Shown here in pieces: positions 16,420-24,414 of a stretch of 34,023 nucleotides of DNA (position 1 is the stretch's first letter; each line of letters begins with the position of its first letter). Below the pieces are notes generated by a model. It was not told where the DNA came from, did not search any database, and worked only from the letters and a program-made list of their open reading frames with translations. Source of the stretch: JBCDBL01 sp039183635 (GTDB lineage: Bacteria; Pseudomonadota; Alphaproteobacteria; Caulobacterales; Parvularculaceae); assembly GCA_039183635.1 (NCBI GenBank), contig JBCDBL010000033.1:1-34023 (forward strand), read 5' to 3'. The translations under genes were made by a program, and so were the position numbers.

Positions 16420-18069
16420 ATGGCCCCCCACGCGCCCCGAACCCGCCTGCAGACCCATGATGTGGCGAACCAGCCGCCGCCCTTCCTAAACGTCAATCGC
16501 TACGAGACCGACATCGCTCTGAAAAGCGCGGTCGAGGCGAACGGCGGCGCGCCGCACAGGGCGCATTTGTCAGCATTCGGGGGCAAAGTCGGTTCCGATG
16601 AGGTTCAGACCCATGCCGACCTCGCCAACAAAAACCCGCCCCAACTGAAGAGTTTCGACCGGTACGGTCAACGCCTGGACGAGGCGACGTTTCACCCCTC
16701 CTATCACGCCCTGATGGGCCTCGGCCTCGGCGCCGGGATCTCCTCCATCGCCTGGACCGCCGACACAGGCGGGCATGTGGCGCATTCGGCGCTTATGTAT
16801 CTGATGGCCCAGGCCGACGGCGGCGTGTGCTGTCCGTTCTCCATGACCTACGCCGTCGTCCCGGCCCTGAGGCGCAACGCCGCCCTCACCGCGCAATGGG
16901 CGCCGCGCCTGCTCTCGGCCTCCTACGACAAGCGTTTCATTCCCGCAGCGGAGAAGACCGGCGTCACCATGGGAATGGCCATGACGGAAAAGCAAGGCGG
17001 CTCCGACGTGCGCGCCAACACAACGAAGGCGGAGCATTTGGAAGGGGAGACGTATGCGCTGACGGGTCATAAATGGTTTTGTTCCGCGCCCATGTCGGAC
17101 GCGTTCCTCACCCTCGCCTACGCAGAGGGCGGCCTGACATGTTTTTTCGTTCCGCGCTGGCGCCCGGATGGAACACGCAACGCCATCCACATTATGCGCC
17201 TCAAAGACAAGCTTGGCGACAAATCGAACGCCTCCAGCGAAATCGAGTACCACGGCGCCCATGCGGTGCGCGTGGGAGATGAAGGACGCGGCGTCGCCAC
17301 CATTATCGACATGGTCCAGGGCACGCGGCTCGACTGCCTGGTGGGTTCGGCCGCCGGCATGCGCGCGGCCCTGGCCGAGGCGATGTGGCATGCGGCCCAC
17401 CGTACGGCGTTTCAAAAAAAACTGATCGACCAGCCGGCCATGGCCGCCGTGCTCGCCGATTTGACGTTGGAGGCGGAAGCCGCCACCGCGCTCGCCTTCC
17501 GGATCGCGCAAGCTTTCGATCGGGCGGGAACAGACGAAACCGAGGCCGCGTTCATGCGCCTGGCGACGCCCGTCGCAAAATACTGGATCTGCAAGCGTAC
17601 GCCCGGCTTTAGCTATGAAGCGATGGAGTGCCTGGGCGGCGCGGGCTATGTGGAGGAGAGCCCCATGCCGCGGCTCTACCGGGCCGCCCCCCTGAACGCC
17701 ATCTGGGAAGGCTCGGGCAACGTCATCGCCCTTGACGTCCTGCGCGCCATCGCCCGGGCGCCGGAAACGCTGGAGGCGGTGCTTGCGGAGATTGAGAGCG
17801 CCCGCGGCGCGCACCCGAACCTCGACGCCGCCATAGACGCCGTCAAAGCCGACGCCCTGGCGGGCGCGGTATCGGAGGCAGGCGCCAGGCGCTTTGTGGA
17901 ACGTCTCGCCATCGCTCTGCAGGCGGCGGTTCTTTTTAAAACCGCTCCAGGCTCCGTCGCTGACGGGTTCGCCGCAGCGCGCCTCAGCGAAGATCGCAGC
18001 CTCGTCTACGGCGCTGTCTCAGGTCTCGACTTTGACGCGCTTTTGCACAGGGCGACGCCTCTGCAATGA
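16420..18069 (+). CDS. aidB: Acyl-CoA dehydrogenase, AidB-type
   Basis: 549 residues, near E. coli AidB (541) and much longer than ordinary acyl-CoA dehydrogenases (about 380). The N-terminal extension is AidB-like: TRLQTHDVANQPPP, then NKNPPQLKSFDRYGQRLDEA and the FHPSYHALM stretch. FAD-domain features follow: GMAMTEKQGGSDVRANTT, the YALTGHKWFCSAP strand, then RLKDKLGDKSNASSEIEY and the QGTRLDCLVG helix. YEAMECLGGAGYVEESPMPRLYR and NAIWEGSGNVIALDVLR end the catalytic part. AidB is induced in the adaptive response to alkylating agents, binds DNA and oxidises isovaleryl-CoA weakly in E. coli. The start is set by GAGGAGG at 16406-16412. The gene lies 81 bases after rlmB on the same strand and ends at a strong hairpin. 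Confidence 0.9.
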   Translation: MAPHAPRTRLQTHDVANQPPPFLNVNRYETDIALKSAVEANGGAPHRAHLSAFGGKVGSDEVQTHADLANKNPPQLKSFDRYGQRLDEATFHPSYHALMGLGLGAGISSIAWTADTGGHVAHSALMYLMAQADGGVCCPFSMTYAVVPALRRNAALTAQWAPRLLSASYDKRFIPAAEKTGVTMGMAMTEKQGGSDVRANTTKAEHLEGETYALTGHKWFCSAPMSDAFLTLAYAEGGLTCFFVPRWRPDGTRNAIHIMRLKDKLGDKSNASSEIEYHGAHAVRVGDEGRGVATIIDMVQGTRLDCLVGSAAGMRAALAEAMWHAAHRTAFQKKLIDQPAMAAVLADLTLEAEAATALAFRIAQAFDRAGTDETEAAFMRLATPVAKYWICKRTPGFSYEAMECLGGAGYVEESPMPRLYRAAPLNAIWEGSGNVIALDVLRAIARAPETLEAVLAEIESARGAHPNLDAAIDAVKADALAGAVSEAGARRFVERLAIALQAAVLFKTAPGSVADGFAAARLSEDRSLVYGAVSGLDFDALLHRATPLQ

Positions 18070-18073
18070 CAAA

Positions 18074-18107
18074 AAACGCGCTTCGCCGTTAAAGACGAAG
18101 CGCGTTT
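18074..18107. terminator. Bidirectional intrinsic terminator between aidB and hflC
   Basis: A perfect 12-bp inverted repeat, AAACGCGCTTCG / CGAAGCGCGTTT, has a 10-nt loop. Read on the minus strand it is followed by six T residues, ideal for ending the hflK-hflC transcript. On the plus strand the arm begins 4 bases after the aidB stop and ends in TTT, so it may serve both genes. Confidence 0.85.
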
Positions 18108-18131
18108 GAATGACGTTTGAACCTTTACAGG

Positions 18132-19013
18132 TTAGCGGCCTGGACGACCGTTTATATCGCCAAGATAGCGGAAAAACTCACTATCCGGAGACAGGACAAT
18201 CGTTGAATCGCCTGAGGCCAAGGCCTGCTCATAGGCCAGCAAGGACCGATAGAACGAGAAGAACTCCGGGTTAGCACCGTAAGCATCGGCGAAGACGGCG
18301 TTGCGTGTGGCGTCCGCTTGGCCGCGAAGCTTTTGCGCCTCTTCTTCCGCTTTCGCTTTAATCTCGATGACGTCAGCATCGGCGGAAGATGTGATGCGCA
18401 AGCTTTCTTCCTGACCCTCGGCGCGGATTTGGCGTGCTTCCTGTTGCCTTTCAGATTGCATACGACCATAGACGGCCTGGCTGTTTTCAGGGGGAAGGTC
18501 GGCGCGTCGGATTTTCACATCCAGCACCTCCATGCCGAGACGGCGCGCCCCGCCCTCAAGCGAGCTTTGAATTCGCCCCATTAATTCAGCGCGTTGACCT
18601 GAAATAATATCCTCAGTGTTCACTGTGCCGAGAACAGACCGCAAGCTTTGATCCATCAAAGTGCTTAATCTTTGGCGGCCTACGACTTCATTATTGACCG
18701 ACTGATAAAATAAAACCGGCTCTGTGATCCTGAACCGCGCAAAGGCGTCAACGATTAGACGCTCCTGGTCGGCGGCGACAACTTCTTGTTGATCCTGGTC
18801 AAGTTCAAGATTGCGCTTGTCAATGTAGATGTAGGACTCAATCAGTGGATATTTCCACTTTAGCCCCGCCTCCTGATGAACACGGCGCACTTCCCCGAAC
18901 CGTAAGACAAGCGCCTGACTCGTTTCGGGGACCGTAAAGAAGATTTGCGAGACCGCGATCAAGGAAATGACGGCGGCCCCGATGATGATGATCGGAAGGG
19001 ATTGATTTTTCAT
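18132..19013 (-). CDS. hflC: Protease-modulating membrane protein HflC (SPFH family)
   Basis: 293 residues. One N-terminal TM (about residues 8-26, IIIIGAAVISLIAVSQIFF) anchors a periplasmic SPFH/band 7 domain: ETSQALVLRFGEVRRV, WKYPLIESYIYIDKRNLE, and the LSTLMDQSLRSVLGTVNTEDI segment. A coiled coil follows with the typical SERQQEARQIRAEGQEE repeat. HflC pairs with HflK to form the large cage around FtsH that tunes membrane-protein degradation. It begins 8 bases after the hflK stop in the same operon and is followed by the strong hairpin at 18074-18107. No degP-like protease gene follows, unlike many alphaproteobacteria. Confidence 0.96.
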   Translation of the reverse strand: MKNQSLPIIIIGAAVISLIAVSQIFFTVPETSQALVLRFGEVRRVHQEAGLKWKYPLIESYIYIDKRNLELDQDQQEVVAADQERLIVDAFARFRITEPVLFYQSVNNEVVGRQRLSTLMDQSLRSVLGTVNTEDIISGQRAELMGRIQSSLEGGARRLGMEVLDVKIRRADLPPENSQAVYGRMQSERQQEARQIRAEGQEESLRITSSADADVIEIKAKAEEEAQKLRGQADATRNAVFADAYGANPEFFSFYRSLLAYEQALASGDSTIVLSPDSEFFRYLGDINGRPGR

Positions 19014-19021
19014 GATCTAAC

Positions 19022-20146
19022 CTACTGTCCCTGTCTGCGGCGCTGGACCTCGGGAAGCGGCAGGTACGGAACGACGCCGGATCCTGCATCATCGTCAAGG
19101 ATGATTTTGTTGCTGCCGTTCAACACACGCTCCATTGTCTCCAGATACATGCGCTGGCGCGTCACGTCCGGCGCTTTTTCATATTCCTGACGAATGCTGG
19201 TGAAGCGATCGGCCTGACCTCTGGCCTCCGCAGTCACCTGGGCCGAATAGGCGCGGGCTTCCTCAAGGATACGCTGGGCGTCGCCGCGCGCGCGGGGCAC
19301 GACTTCGTTGCTGTACGCCGTTGCGGTGTTAATCGCCGTGTTTTTATCCTGGGCGGCGTTCACAACGTCCCGGAACGCTTCGATAACGGCGTCGGGGGGA
19401 TCGGCTTTTTGAATGTTCACTTCAGTGATGAAGATCCCGGAATCGTACTCATCGAGCGCCTCCTGCATCAAGGTGCGGGTTTCGTCCTGAATAGGTCCGC
19501 GGTTCCGAGTGATGATCGGCTCAAGGTCGTTCCGCCCAATGACTTCCCGCATCGAGGCTTCGGCGACGGCCTTTACGGTGCCCTCCGGGTTGTCGATTAG
19601 AAACAGGAATTTCGCAGCACCGGGCAGATCACCGTCTGCCGCAGGCTGACGCGGATCGATTTGCCAAAACACCTCGAAATCAATATCGACGATGTTTTCA
19701 TCCCCGGTGAGCATCAAACTCTCACCAGGCATATCCTGAACGCCGCCGCGGCGGCTGGTGGTGATGCCGACCTGAACCTCATTAATCGTCGTAACTTTTG
19801 GCGTTTGCACAGATTCGATGGGATACGGCATGTGATACTTCAGACCAGGCTGCGTAATGGCGACAAATTGCCCGAACCGCGTTACGACACCGAGTTCATC
19901 CTGCTCAACCTGATAGACGCCTGTGAACAGCCAAAGCCCGAGAACGACCAGTCCGATGAAGCCGAAAGCGCCGCCGCCGAGGCGTCCTCCGCCGCCAGGG
20001 AAGGCGCGCTTTATGCGCTGTTGGCCCTGACGCAAGATTTCTTCAAGGTCCGGCGGCTGTCCGCCGGCGCCGTTGTTGCCGCCGCCTGGAGGGCGTGGCG
20101 CCTGGCCCCAGGGGCCGCGATTTCCGGAGTTATCGTTCCAAGGCAT
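19022..20146 (-). CDS. hflK: FtsH-modulating membrane protein HflK (SPFH family)
   Basis: 374 residues. The N-terminus is the Gly/Pro/Asn-rich cytoplasmic segment usual in HflK (GNRGPWGQAPRPPGGGNN), then PDLEEILRQGQQRIKRAF and one TM (about residues 58-78, FGFIGLVVLGLWLFTGVY). The SPFH domain includes QDELGVVTRFGQF, GLKYHMPYPIESVQ and MLTGDENIVDIDFEVFWQI. The C-terminal helical part contains PRARGDAQRILEEARAYSAQ. The protein forms alternating heteromers with HflC around FtsH. AAGGA lies about 11 nt before the ATG at 20146. Divergent mrp starts 177 bases away, so promoters for both sit at 20147-20323, where I saw no convincing -35/-10 pair. Confidence 0.96.
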   Translation of the reverse strand: MPWNDNSGNRGPWGQAPRPPGGGNNGAGGQPPDLEEILRQGQQRIKRAFPGGGGRLGGGAFGFIGLVVLGLWLFTGVYQVEQDELGVVTRFGQFVAITQPGLKYHMPYPIESVQTPKVTTINEVQVGITTSRRGGVQDMPGESLMLTGDENIVDIDFEVFWQIDPRQPAADGDLPGAAKFLFLIDNPEGTVKAVAEASMREVIGRNDLEPIITRNRGPIQDETRTLMQEALDEYDSGIFITEVNIQKADPPDAVIEAFRDVVNAAQDKNTAINTATAYSNEVVPRARGDAQRILEEARAYSAQVTAEARGQADRFTSIRQEYEKAPDVTRQRMYLETMERVLNGSNKIILDDDAGSGVVPYLPLPEVQRRRQGQ

Positions 20147-20323
20147 GTGTTTTATGGTCCTTACCTTTAAGGGGTCGTAGAAGACGGATATAGGGACGCC
20201 GTACGGTGTTTTCGCAAACTATACGCCCCAAGAAGACGGGAAGATCTATGGAATCGCGTGTTCGGGGGGTTATATGACAGGCGAAGCAGGTCGTCCAACC
20301 TCCCGCCAGGAGATAATATTTCC

Positions 20324-21502
20324 ATGTTTTCGATATTTGGCCGCCAAGAAAAAGATCAAGGCGTAAGTGCCTCAAAAGCCTCAAAAAACAATGAAAATGT
20401 GATTGAAAGCATCCACAAAGCGTTGCAAGGCGTGCACGATCCGGTTTCAGGGCGCGATATTGTCTCCGCCGGCCGCATTCAGGGGTTCAGCCTTGTTGAC
20501 GGCGCAGTGACGTTCGCGCTGGAAGTCGATCCTGCGGAGGCCGATCGCGCCGAGCCGCTGCGCGCCGCGGCCGAGCAGGCCGCCGGCAATGCTGAGGGCG
20601 TGAAGACCGCACGCGTTGTTCTGACCGCACATAAATCCGGCCAGAGCGCCGCCAAGCCGCCTTCCCCGCCCCGTCCGGGCGGCGGGGTTCAGCCGCTTGA
20701 GATCCCGGGCGTTAAAGACGTCATTGCGGTCGCCAGCGGCAAAGGCGGCGTCGGCAAGTCGACGATTGCGGCGAATCTCGCCCTCGCCCTGGCGCAGCGC
20801 GGCCTGAACGTCGGCTTTCTCGATGCAGACGTTTACGGCCCGTCCGCGCCGACCATGTTCGGTCTGTCCGAGCGTCCGAATATGGGTGAGGCGGGAAAGC
20901 TTCGCCCTCATGAAAAATTCGGCCTTAAAATCATGTCCATGGGCTTTATGGTTGAAGGGTCCGAAGCGATGATCTGGCGCGGCCCCATCGTCACCAGCGC
21001 AATTCAGCAAATGCTGAAGGATGTGGACTGGGGTTCGCTTGACGTTCTCATCGTCGATATGCCTCCCGGCACCGGCGATGCGCATCTCACCCTTGTTCAG
21101 CGGGCGCCGCTGTCCGGCGCTGTGATCGTCTCCACGCCCCAGGAGATGGCGCTGGCCGACGCCCGCCGCGGCCTTGCGATGTTCGAAAAGACAAAGGCGC
21201 CCATCCTCGGTCTTGTAGAAAACATGGCGTATTTCGTCAGTCCGGGGAGCAATGAGAAAATACACATTTTCGGCGAAGGCGGCGCGCGGCGCACAGCTGC
21301 AGAAACCGGCGCGCCGTTCCTGGGCGAAATGCCGCTTTACCCGGAGCTGCGCGCGGCGGCGGACGCCGGCGTCCCGATTGTCGCAGCCGCGCCCGACAGC
21401 GCCCCCGCACAACGCTTTTTCGACCTCGCTGAGGGCGTGCTGGCGGCGATCGCCGCCGCCAAGGAGGTACGGCCCGCACCAAAAATCGTCATAGAAGACT
21501 AA
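20324..21502 (+). CDS. mrp: Mrp/ApbC-family P-loop ATPase, iron-sulfur carrier type
   Basis: 392 residues. An N-terminal MIP18/DUF59-like domain (about 25-104, with LQGVHDPVSGRDIVSAG) is joined by a Pro-rich linker to a ParA/MinD-type ATPase. The ATPase shows the deviant Walker A GKGGVGKST (139-147), DADVYGPSAPTMFG, and IVDMPPGTGDAHLT. Bacterial Mrp/ApbC proteins load Fe-S clusters onto targets in the cytoplasm, using a CxxC near the C-terminus. Here that site reads SPGS (306-309) after VENMAYFV, so the cluster cysteines are absent; I recall related alphaproteobacterial proteins that also lack them. The ATG at 20324 is chosen because AGGAGA at 20308-20313 precedes it at normal spacing; a longer in-frame reading from 20258 has no support. 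Confidence 0.92.
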   Translation: MFSIFGRQEKDQGVSASKASKNNENVIESIHKALQGVHDPVSGRDIVSAGRIQGFSLVDGAVTFALEVDPAEADRAEPLRAAAEQAAGNAEGVKTARVVLTAHKSGQSAAKPPSPPRPGGGVQPLEIPGVKDVIAVASGKGGVGKSTIAANLALALAQRGLNVGFLDADVYGPSAPTMFGLSERPNMGEAGKLRPHEKFGLKIMSMGFMVEGSEAMIWRGPIVTSAIQQMLKDVDWGSLDVLIVDMPPGTGDAHLTLVQRAPLSGAVIVSTPQEMALADARRGLAMFEKTKAPILGLVENMAYFVSPGSNEKIHIFGEGGARRTAAETGAPFLGEMPLYPELRAAADAGVPIVAAAPDSAPAQRFFDLAEGVLAAIAAAKEVRPAPKIVIED

Positions 21503-21570
21503 CCTTTTTACGTTGTACCGCAGCCCCAGATGCGGCGGAACAGCGCACCAGGACGAATTCAACGTCGCCT

Positions 21571-21584
21571 TTGACTGTTGTCAA
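21571..21584. promoter_or_regulatory. FNR/FixK-type binding site upstream of ompW
   Basis: TTGACTGTTGTCAA fits the FNR/FixK consensus TTGA-N6-TCAA exactly and is symmetrical (TTGAC/GTCAA). A weak -10-like TACATA at 21606-21611 would put transcription start near 21618-21619, about 41 bases from the site centre, the class II activator distance. Confidence 0.55.
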
Positions 21585-21669
21585 ATTCTACGATTGCAAT
21601 CTCCCTACATAGAGGGACGACCCGGACGCATTCACGCGTCGGTCTCAACCTTAGAAAAAGGGGAGCGTC

Positions 21670-22275
21670 ATGCGCAAGTTTCTTCTCTCAGCCAGCCTCA
21701 TTGTTCTAACCGCAGTCCCGGCGTATGCAGAGGAAGGGTCATGGCTCGTCCGCGGGCGAGTGATCGACATCATTCCAGATGAGGGAGGAACGGTCTCCGC
21801 ACCGCTGGGCGGTTCCGTCAACATTGACGACGCAATCGTGCCGGAGCTGGATTTCACTTACTTCTTCACGGACAATATCGCAGCGGAACTCATCCTCGCC
21901 ACTGCAGAACATGACGTCGAGGCGACGACAGGCCCGACCGATCTTGGCTCGATATGGCTGTTGCCGCCGACCTTGACGTTGCAATACCATTTCAATGGTC
22001 TTGGAAAAGCAAAACCCTATGTGGGCGCCGGCGTGAACTACACGATTTTCTACAACGCCGACGAACCGGCAGGCCTGGATATCGACTATGATGACGGGTT
22101 CGGATGGGCGCTACAGGCCGGCGTGGACGTTTTCGTTAACGACAACTGGTTCGTGAACCTTGATATAAAGAAACTTTTTCTTGGTACGGACGTCTCAATC
22201 AACGGAGGCGCCATTACCGCTGATGTCGATATCGACCCTTGGGTTGTCGGCGTCGGCGGAGGGTTCAAGTTCTAA
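21670..22275 (+). CDS. ompW: OmpW-family outer-membrane protein
   Basis: 201 residues with a clear Sec signal peptide (MRKFLLSASLIVLTAVPAYA, cleavage before EEGSW). The mature protein matches the OmpW eight-stranded barrel: WLVRGRVIDIIPDEGG at the N-terminus, VPELDFTYFFTDNIAAELI with LATAEHDVEA, the LPPTLTLQYHF strand, PYVGAGVNYTIFY, and a terminal GVGGGFKF with Phe at the end. OmpW forms a narrow hydrophobic channel thought to pass small hydrophobic molecules. A GGGGAG sequence precedes the ATG at proper spacing. E. coli ompW responds to oxygen through FNR, and the FNR-type box at 21571-21584 suggests the same here (inference). The stop codon touches the palindrome cluster that follows. Confidence 0.93.
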   Translation: MRKFLLSASLIVLTAVPAYAEEGSWLVRGRVIDIIPDEGGTVSAPLGGSVNIDDAIVPELDFTYFFTDNIAAELILATAEHDVEATTGPTDLGSIWLLPPTLTLQYHFNGLGKAKPYVGAGVNYTIFYNADEPAGLDIDYDDGFGWALQAGVDVFVNDNWFVNLDIKKLFLGTDVSINGGAITADVDIDPWVVGVGGGFKF

Positions 22276-22456
22276 AGCGTTTCCAGGCAAGGTCCGTGCG
22301 GCTCGCCGCGTGTAATCTGGTAAAAAAGGGCTTGGAAACGTTTGCGACCCTAGAGCGCGTTGCGCGCGATGTGGATCACACGAAGGTCGTCTCACGCGCT
22401 CAAAACAAAGGCTCCAGAGCCGATCGCCGACTCACGAAGCATGCAATCGGCTCTGG
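22273..22456. repeat. Cluster of three intergenic palindromes
   Basis: Between the convergent ompW and MerR-type genes there are three inverted repeats in a row. First, AAGCGTTTCCA (22275-22285) against TGGAAACGTTT (22333-22343), with one mismatch near the end and a perfect CGTTTCCA core. Second, GAGCGCGT (22353-22360) against ACGCGCTC (22394-22401). Third, CCAGAGCCGAT (22414-22424) against ATCGGCTCTGG (22446-22456), a perfect 11-bp stem with a 21-nt loop. The third could terminate transcription from either side though it lacks a T-run. The set looks like remains of dispersed non-coding repeats. Confidence 0.6.
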
Positions 22457-22494
22457 TGAGTTGAGCACACGACAGGCTAACGGCTCCAGGGCGT

Positions 22495-22950
22495 TTAATC
22501 GCCGCCCTGGGCCTTGGTTGATTCGGTAATTGCGGCGTCTAAATCGTCTTTGGTCGCGCGCAAGCGATCAAGAATGTCCGTCAGCCTACGAGCCCGGGTC
22601 GGGTCCTTAGATGACGGCGGCGACACAGTAGGCCGAGGCGGCGGCGGATCGAGCGGCGGCGGCGCGTCACCTGTCGTAACGCGGCGACCAACATCTCCGA
22701 CATATTTCACGCCATGTTCGCGAAACAGTTTTTGAACGCCTTTAATGGTGTACCCCTCATCATAAAGCAGACTGCGCACGCCGCGCAAAAGCTCAATATC
22801 GCTTGGACGGTAATAGCGCCGCCCCCCGCCGCGTTTCATAGGCCTGATCTGACCGAATTTGCTTTCCCAAAACCGCAAAACATGTTGCGGAACGTCAAGC
22901 TCCGTGGCGGCTTCGCTGATGGTCCGGAACGCTTCGGCTGATTTCGACAC
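22495..22950 (-). CDS. MerR-family transcriptional regulator
   Basis: 151 residues. The N-terminal winged helix-turn-helix of the MerR family is plain: FRTISEAATELDVPQHVLRF (residues 8-27), WESKFGQIRPMKRGGGRRYY with the wing, and SDIELLRGVRSLLYDEGYTI. After about residue 95 the sequence becomes Pro-rich (PPPLDPPPPRPTVSPP) and ends with a short helix, so there is no evident metal or drug-binding domain. Small MerR-like proteins of this type sit next to ihfA in many alphaproteobacteria; their target is not known to me. The start is a GTG at 22950. It lies 24 bases after ihfA on the same strand, so the two probably share a transcript. Confidence 0.9.
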   Translation of the reverse strand: MSKSAEAFRTISEAATELDVPQHVLRFWESKFGQIRPMKRGGGRRYYRPSDIELLRGVRSLLYDEGYTIKGVQKLFREHGVKYVGDVGRRVTTGDAPPPLDPPPPRPTVSPPSSKDPTRARRLTDILDRLRATKDDLDAAITESTKAQGGD

Positions 22951-22974
22951 GGCCTAAAGCCCCATAGTCTGTCC

Positions 22975-23289
22975 TCAAGACGGCGTTTTGCCGGTGAGGC
23001 GGCTGTTGATTTTGTCTTTAAGAACATGACTTGGGCGAAACACAAGAACGCGGCGAGGCTCGATAGGCACTTCTTCGCCAGTCTTAGGGTTACGCCCCAT
23101 GCGGAGGTTTTTTTGCCGCACAGCGAAAGAGCCGAAGGAGGACAGCTTCACCGTTTCCCCCCGCTCTAAACAATCAGCCACTTCCTCAAGCACGGTTTCA
23201 ACGAAGGTTTGGGATTCATTGCGCGACAAACCTACGGCGCGGTAGACCGCGTCCGTTAAATCCGCCCGTGTGATGGTTTTGCCGGTCAT
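22975..23289 (-). CDS. ihfA: Integration host factor subunit alpha
   Basis: 104 residues, the usual length once the ATG at 23289 is used; an in-frame extension to 23355 would overlap the likely promoter. IHF is a heterodimer that bends DNA sharply at specific sites and acts in replication, recombination and transcription. Visible features are ITRADLTDAVYRAVGLSRNE, the dimer helix ETVLEEVADCLERGETVKLS, the SFGSFAVRQK strand, and the DNA-intercalating arm RMGRNPKTGEEVPI with its conserved Pro. The VLVFRPSHVLKDKIN segment closes the fold. Dependence on fabH upstream for transcription is possible, but a separate promoter candidate exists at 23335-23362. Confidence 0.96.
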   Translation of the reverse strand: MTGKTITRADLTDAVYRAVGLSRNESQTFVETVLEEVADCLERGETVKLSSFGSFAVRQKNLRMGRNPKTGEEVPIEPRRVLVFRPSHVLKDKINSRLTGKTPS

Positions 23290-23334
23290 CGCTTTCCCAC
23301 ACCGTAACGCCCCGTCGGGCCTTGATGGCAAGAC

Positions 23335-23362
23335 TCTAAACCCAATAGGTTGCAAAGGTCAA
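23335..23362 (-). promoter_or_regulatory. Probable ihfA promoter
   Basis: On the minus strand TTGACC (23357-23362) and TTTAGA (23335-23340) are separated by 16 bases and lie about 46 nt upstream of the ihfA ATG, in the gap after the fabH stop. Confidence 0.45.
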
Positions 23363-23436
23363 TAACGTTGAAAAATCAATAGGATCGCGGCGATTACGGC
23401 AGTCTTGCGTGAGGCTGTTCGCCGGCGACCTTCGCC

Positions 23437-24414
23437 CTAATAGCGCAACAGCGCCGCCCCCCATGTGAAACCGCCGCCCATCGCCTCCAGCATCACAAGA
23501 TCATTGCGCTTAATTCGCCCATCCTTGACGGCCTCATGGAACGCCAGAGGAATGGAGGCGGCGGACGTGTTGCCATGCCATTCAACTGTGTTGACGACTA
23601 TATCGGAGCTGATGCCAAGCCTGCGGGAGGCGGCGGTGATGATGCGGGCGTTGGCTTGGTGCGGGACGAACCAGTTGATGTCCGATACCGCAACCCCGGC
23701 TTCTTCGGCCGCCTCTTCCACAGCCTCGGCGATGTGTTGGACGGCCTGCCGGAACACTTGATTGCCCTGCATGCGCAAGTAACCCGTGGTTTGCGTCGCC
23801 GATGGGCCGCCGTCGACATAAAGCAGGTCCGCCATGCGGCCGTCGGCGCGCAGAAAACTGGAGATAACGCCCTGGTCGCTGATCTCCCCCGCCCCTTCCT
23901 CAGCTTTCAGGACGAACGCCCCCGCCCCGTCGCCAAACAGAACGCATGTGGTTCTGTCCTTCCAATCGAGGATGCGAGAAAATGTCTCGGCCCCGATCAA
24001 CAAAGCGGTTTTGTGCTGACCGGAGATGAGGAACTTTTCAACGGTCGACAATCCGTAAACGAAGCCCGAGCACACTGCTTGAAGATCGAACGCCGCGCCT
24101 GTGCGAACCCCCAACTCGCGCTGTACAATAGTCGCTGTGGCGGGAAAAGTAAGATCCGGCGTGGCTGTCGCAACGACAATCAGATCAATATCATCAACCG
24201 AAACATCGGCGTTTCGCATCGCCTCTTGCGCGGCGCGCACGGCGAGATCTGACGTTTTCTCCCCCTCCGCCGCAATATGGCGCTCACGAATACCGGTGCG
24301 CTCAATGATCCAGTCATTGCTGGTGTCGACCATAGCCGACAAGTCGTCATTGGTGAGCACTTTTTCCGGCAGATAAGAACCGCTTCCCTTCACAACACAA
24401 CGCAACACGCTCAT
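23437..24414 (-). CDS. fabH: Beta-ketoacyl-ACP synthase III
   Basis: 325 residues, full length. FabH condenses acetyl-CoA with malonyl-ACP to start fatty acid synthesis. The catalytic triad is in place: Cys115 in LQAVCSGFVYGL, His252 in VPHQANARI and Asn282 in HGNTSAASIPLAF. NDWIIERTGIRERHIA near residue 33 is the CoA-binding region, and GDGAGAFVLK is another family motif. The start ATG overlaps the plsX stop by 4 nt (ATGA), so plsX-fabH are translationally coupled, the standard bacterial arrangement that links phospholipid and fatty acid synthesis. Confidence 0.97.
   Translation of the reverse strand: MSVLRCVVKGSGSYLPEKVLTNDDLSAMVDTSNDWIIERTGIRERHIAAEGEKTSDLAVRAAQEAMRNADVSVDDIDLIVVATATPDLTFPATATIVQRELGVRTGAAFDLQAVCSGFVYGLSTVEKFLISGQHKTALLIGAETFSRILDWKDRTTCVLFGDGAGAFVLKAEEGAGEISDQGVISSFLRADGRMADLLYVDGGPSATQTTGYLRMQGNQVFRQAVQHIAEAVEEAAEEAGVAVSDINWFVPHQANARIITAASRRLGISSDIVVNTVEWHGNTSAASIPLAFHEAVKDGRIKRNDLVMLEAMGGGFTWGAALLRY

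Noticed and set aside
16570..17814. 414-codon open frame antisense to aidB
   Set aside because: A shadow of the aidB codon bias, with no recognisable features.
20447..21562. 371-codon open frame antisense to mrp
   Set aside because: Same cause: low-complexity Arg/His/Gly translation opposite a certain gene, with no ribosome-binding site or domain.
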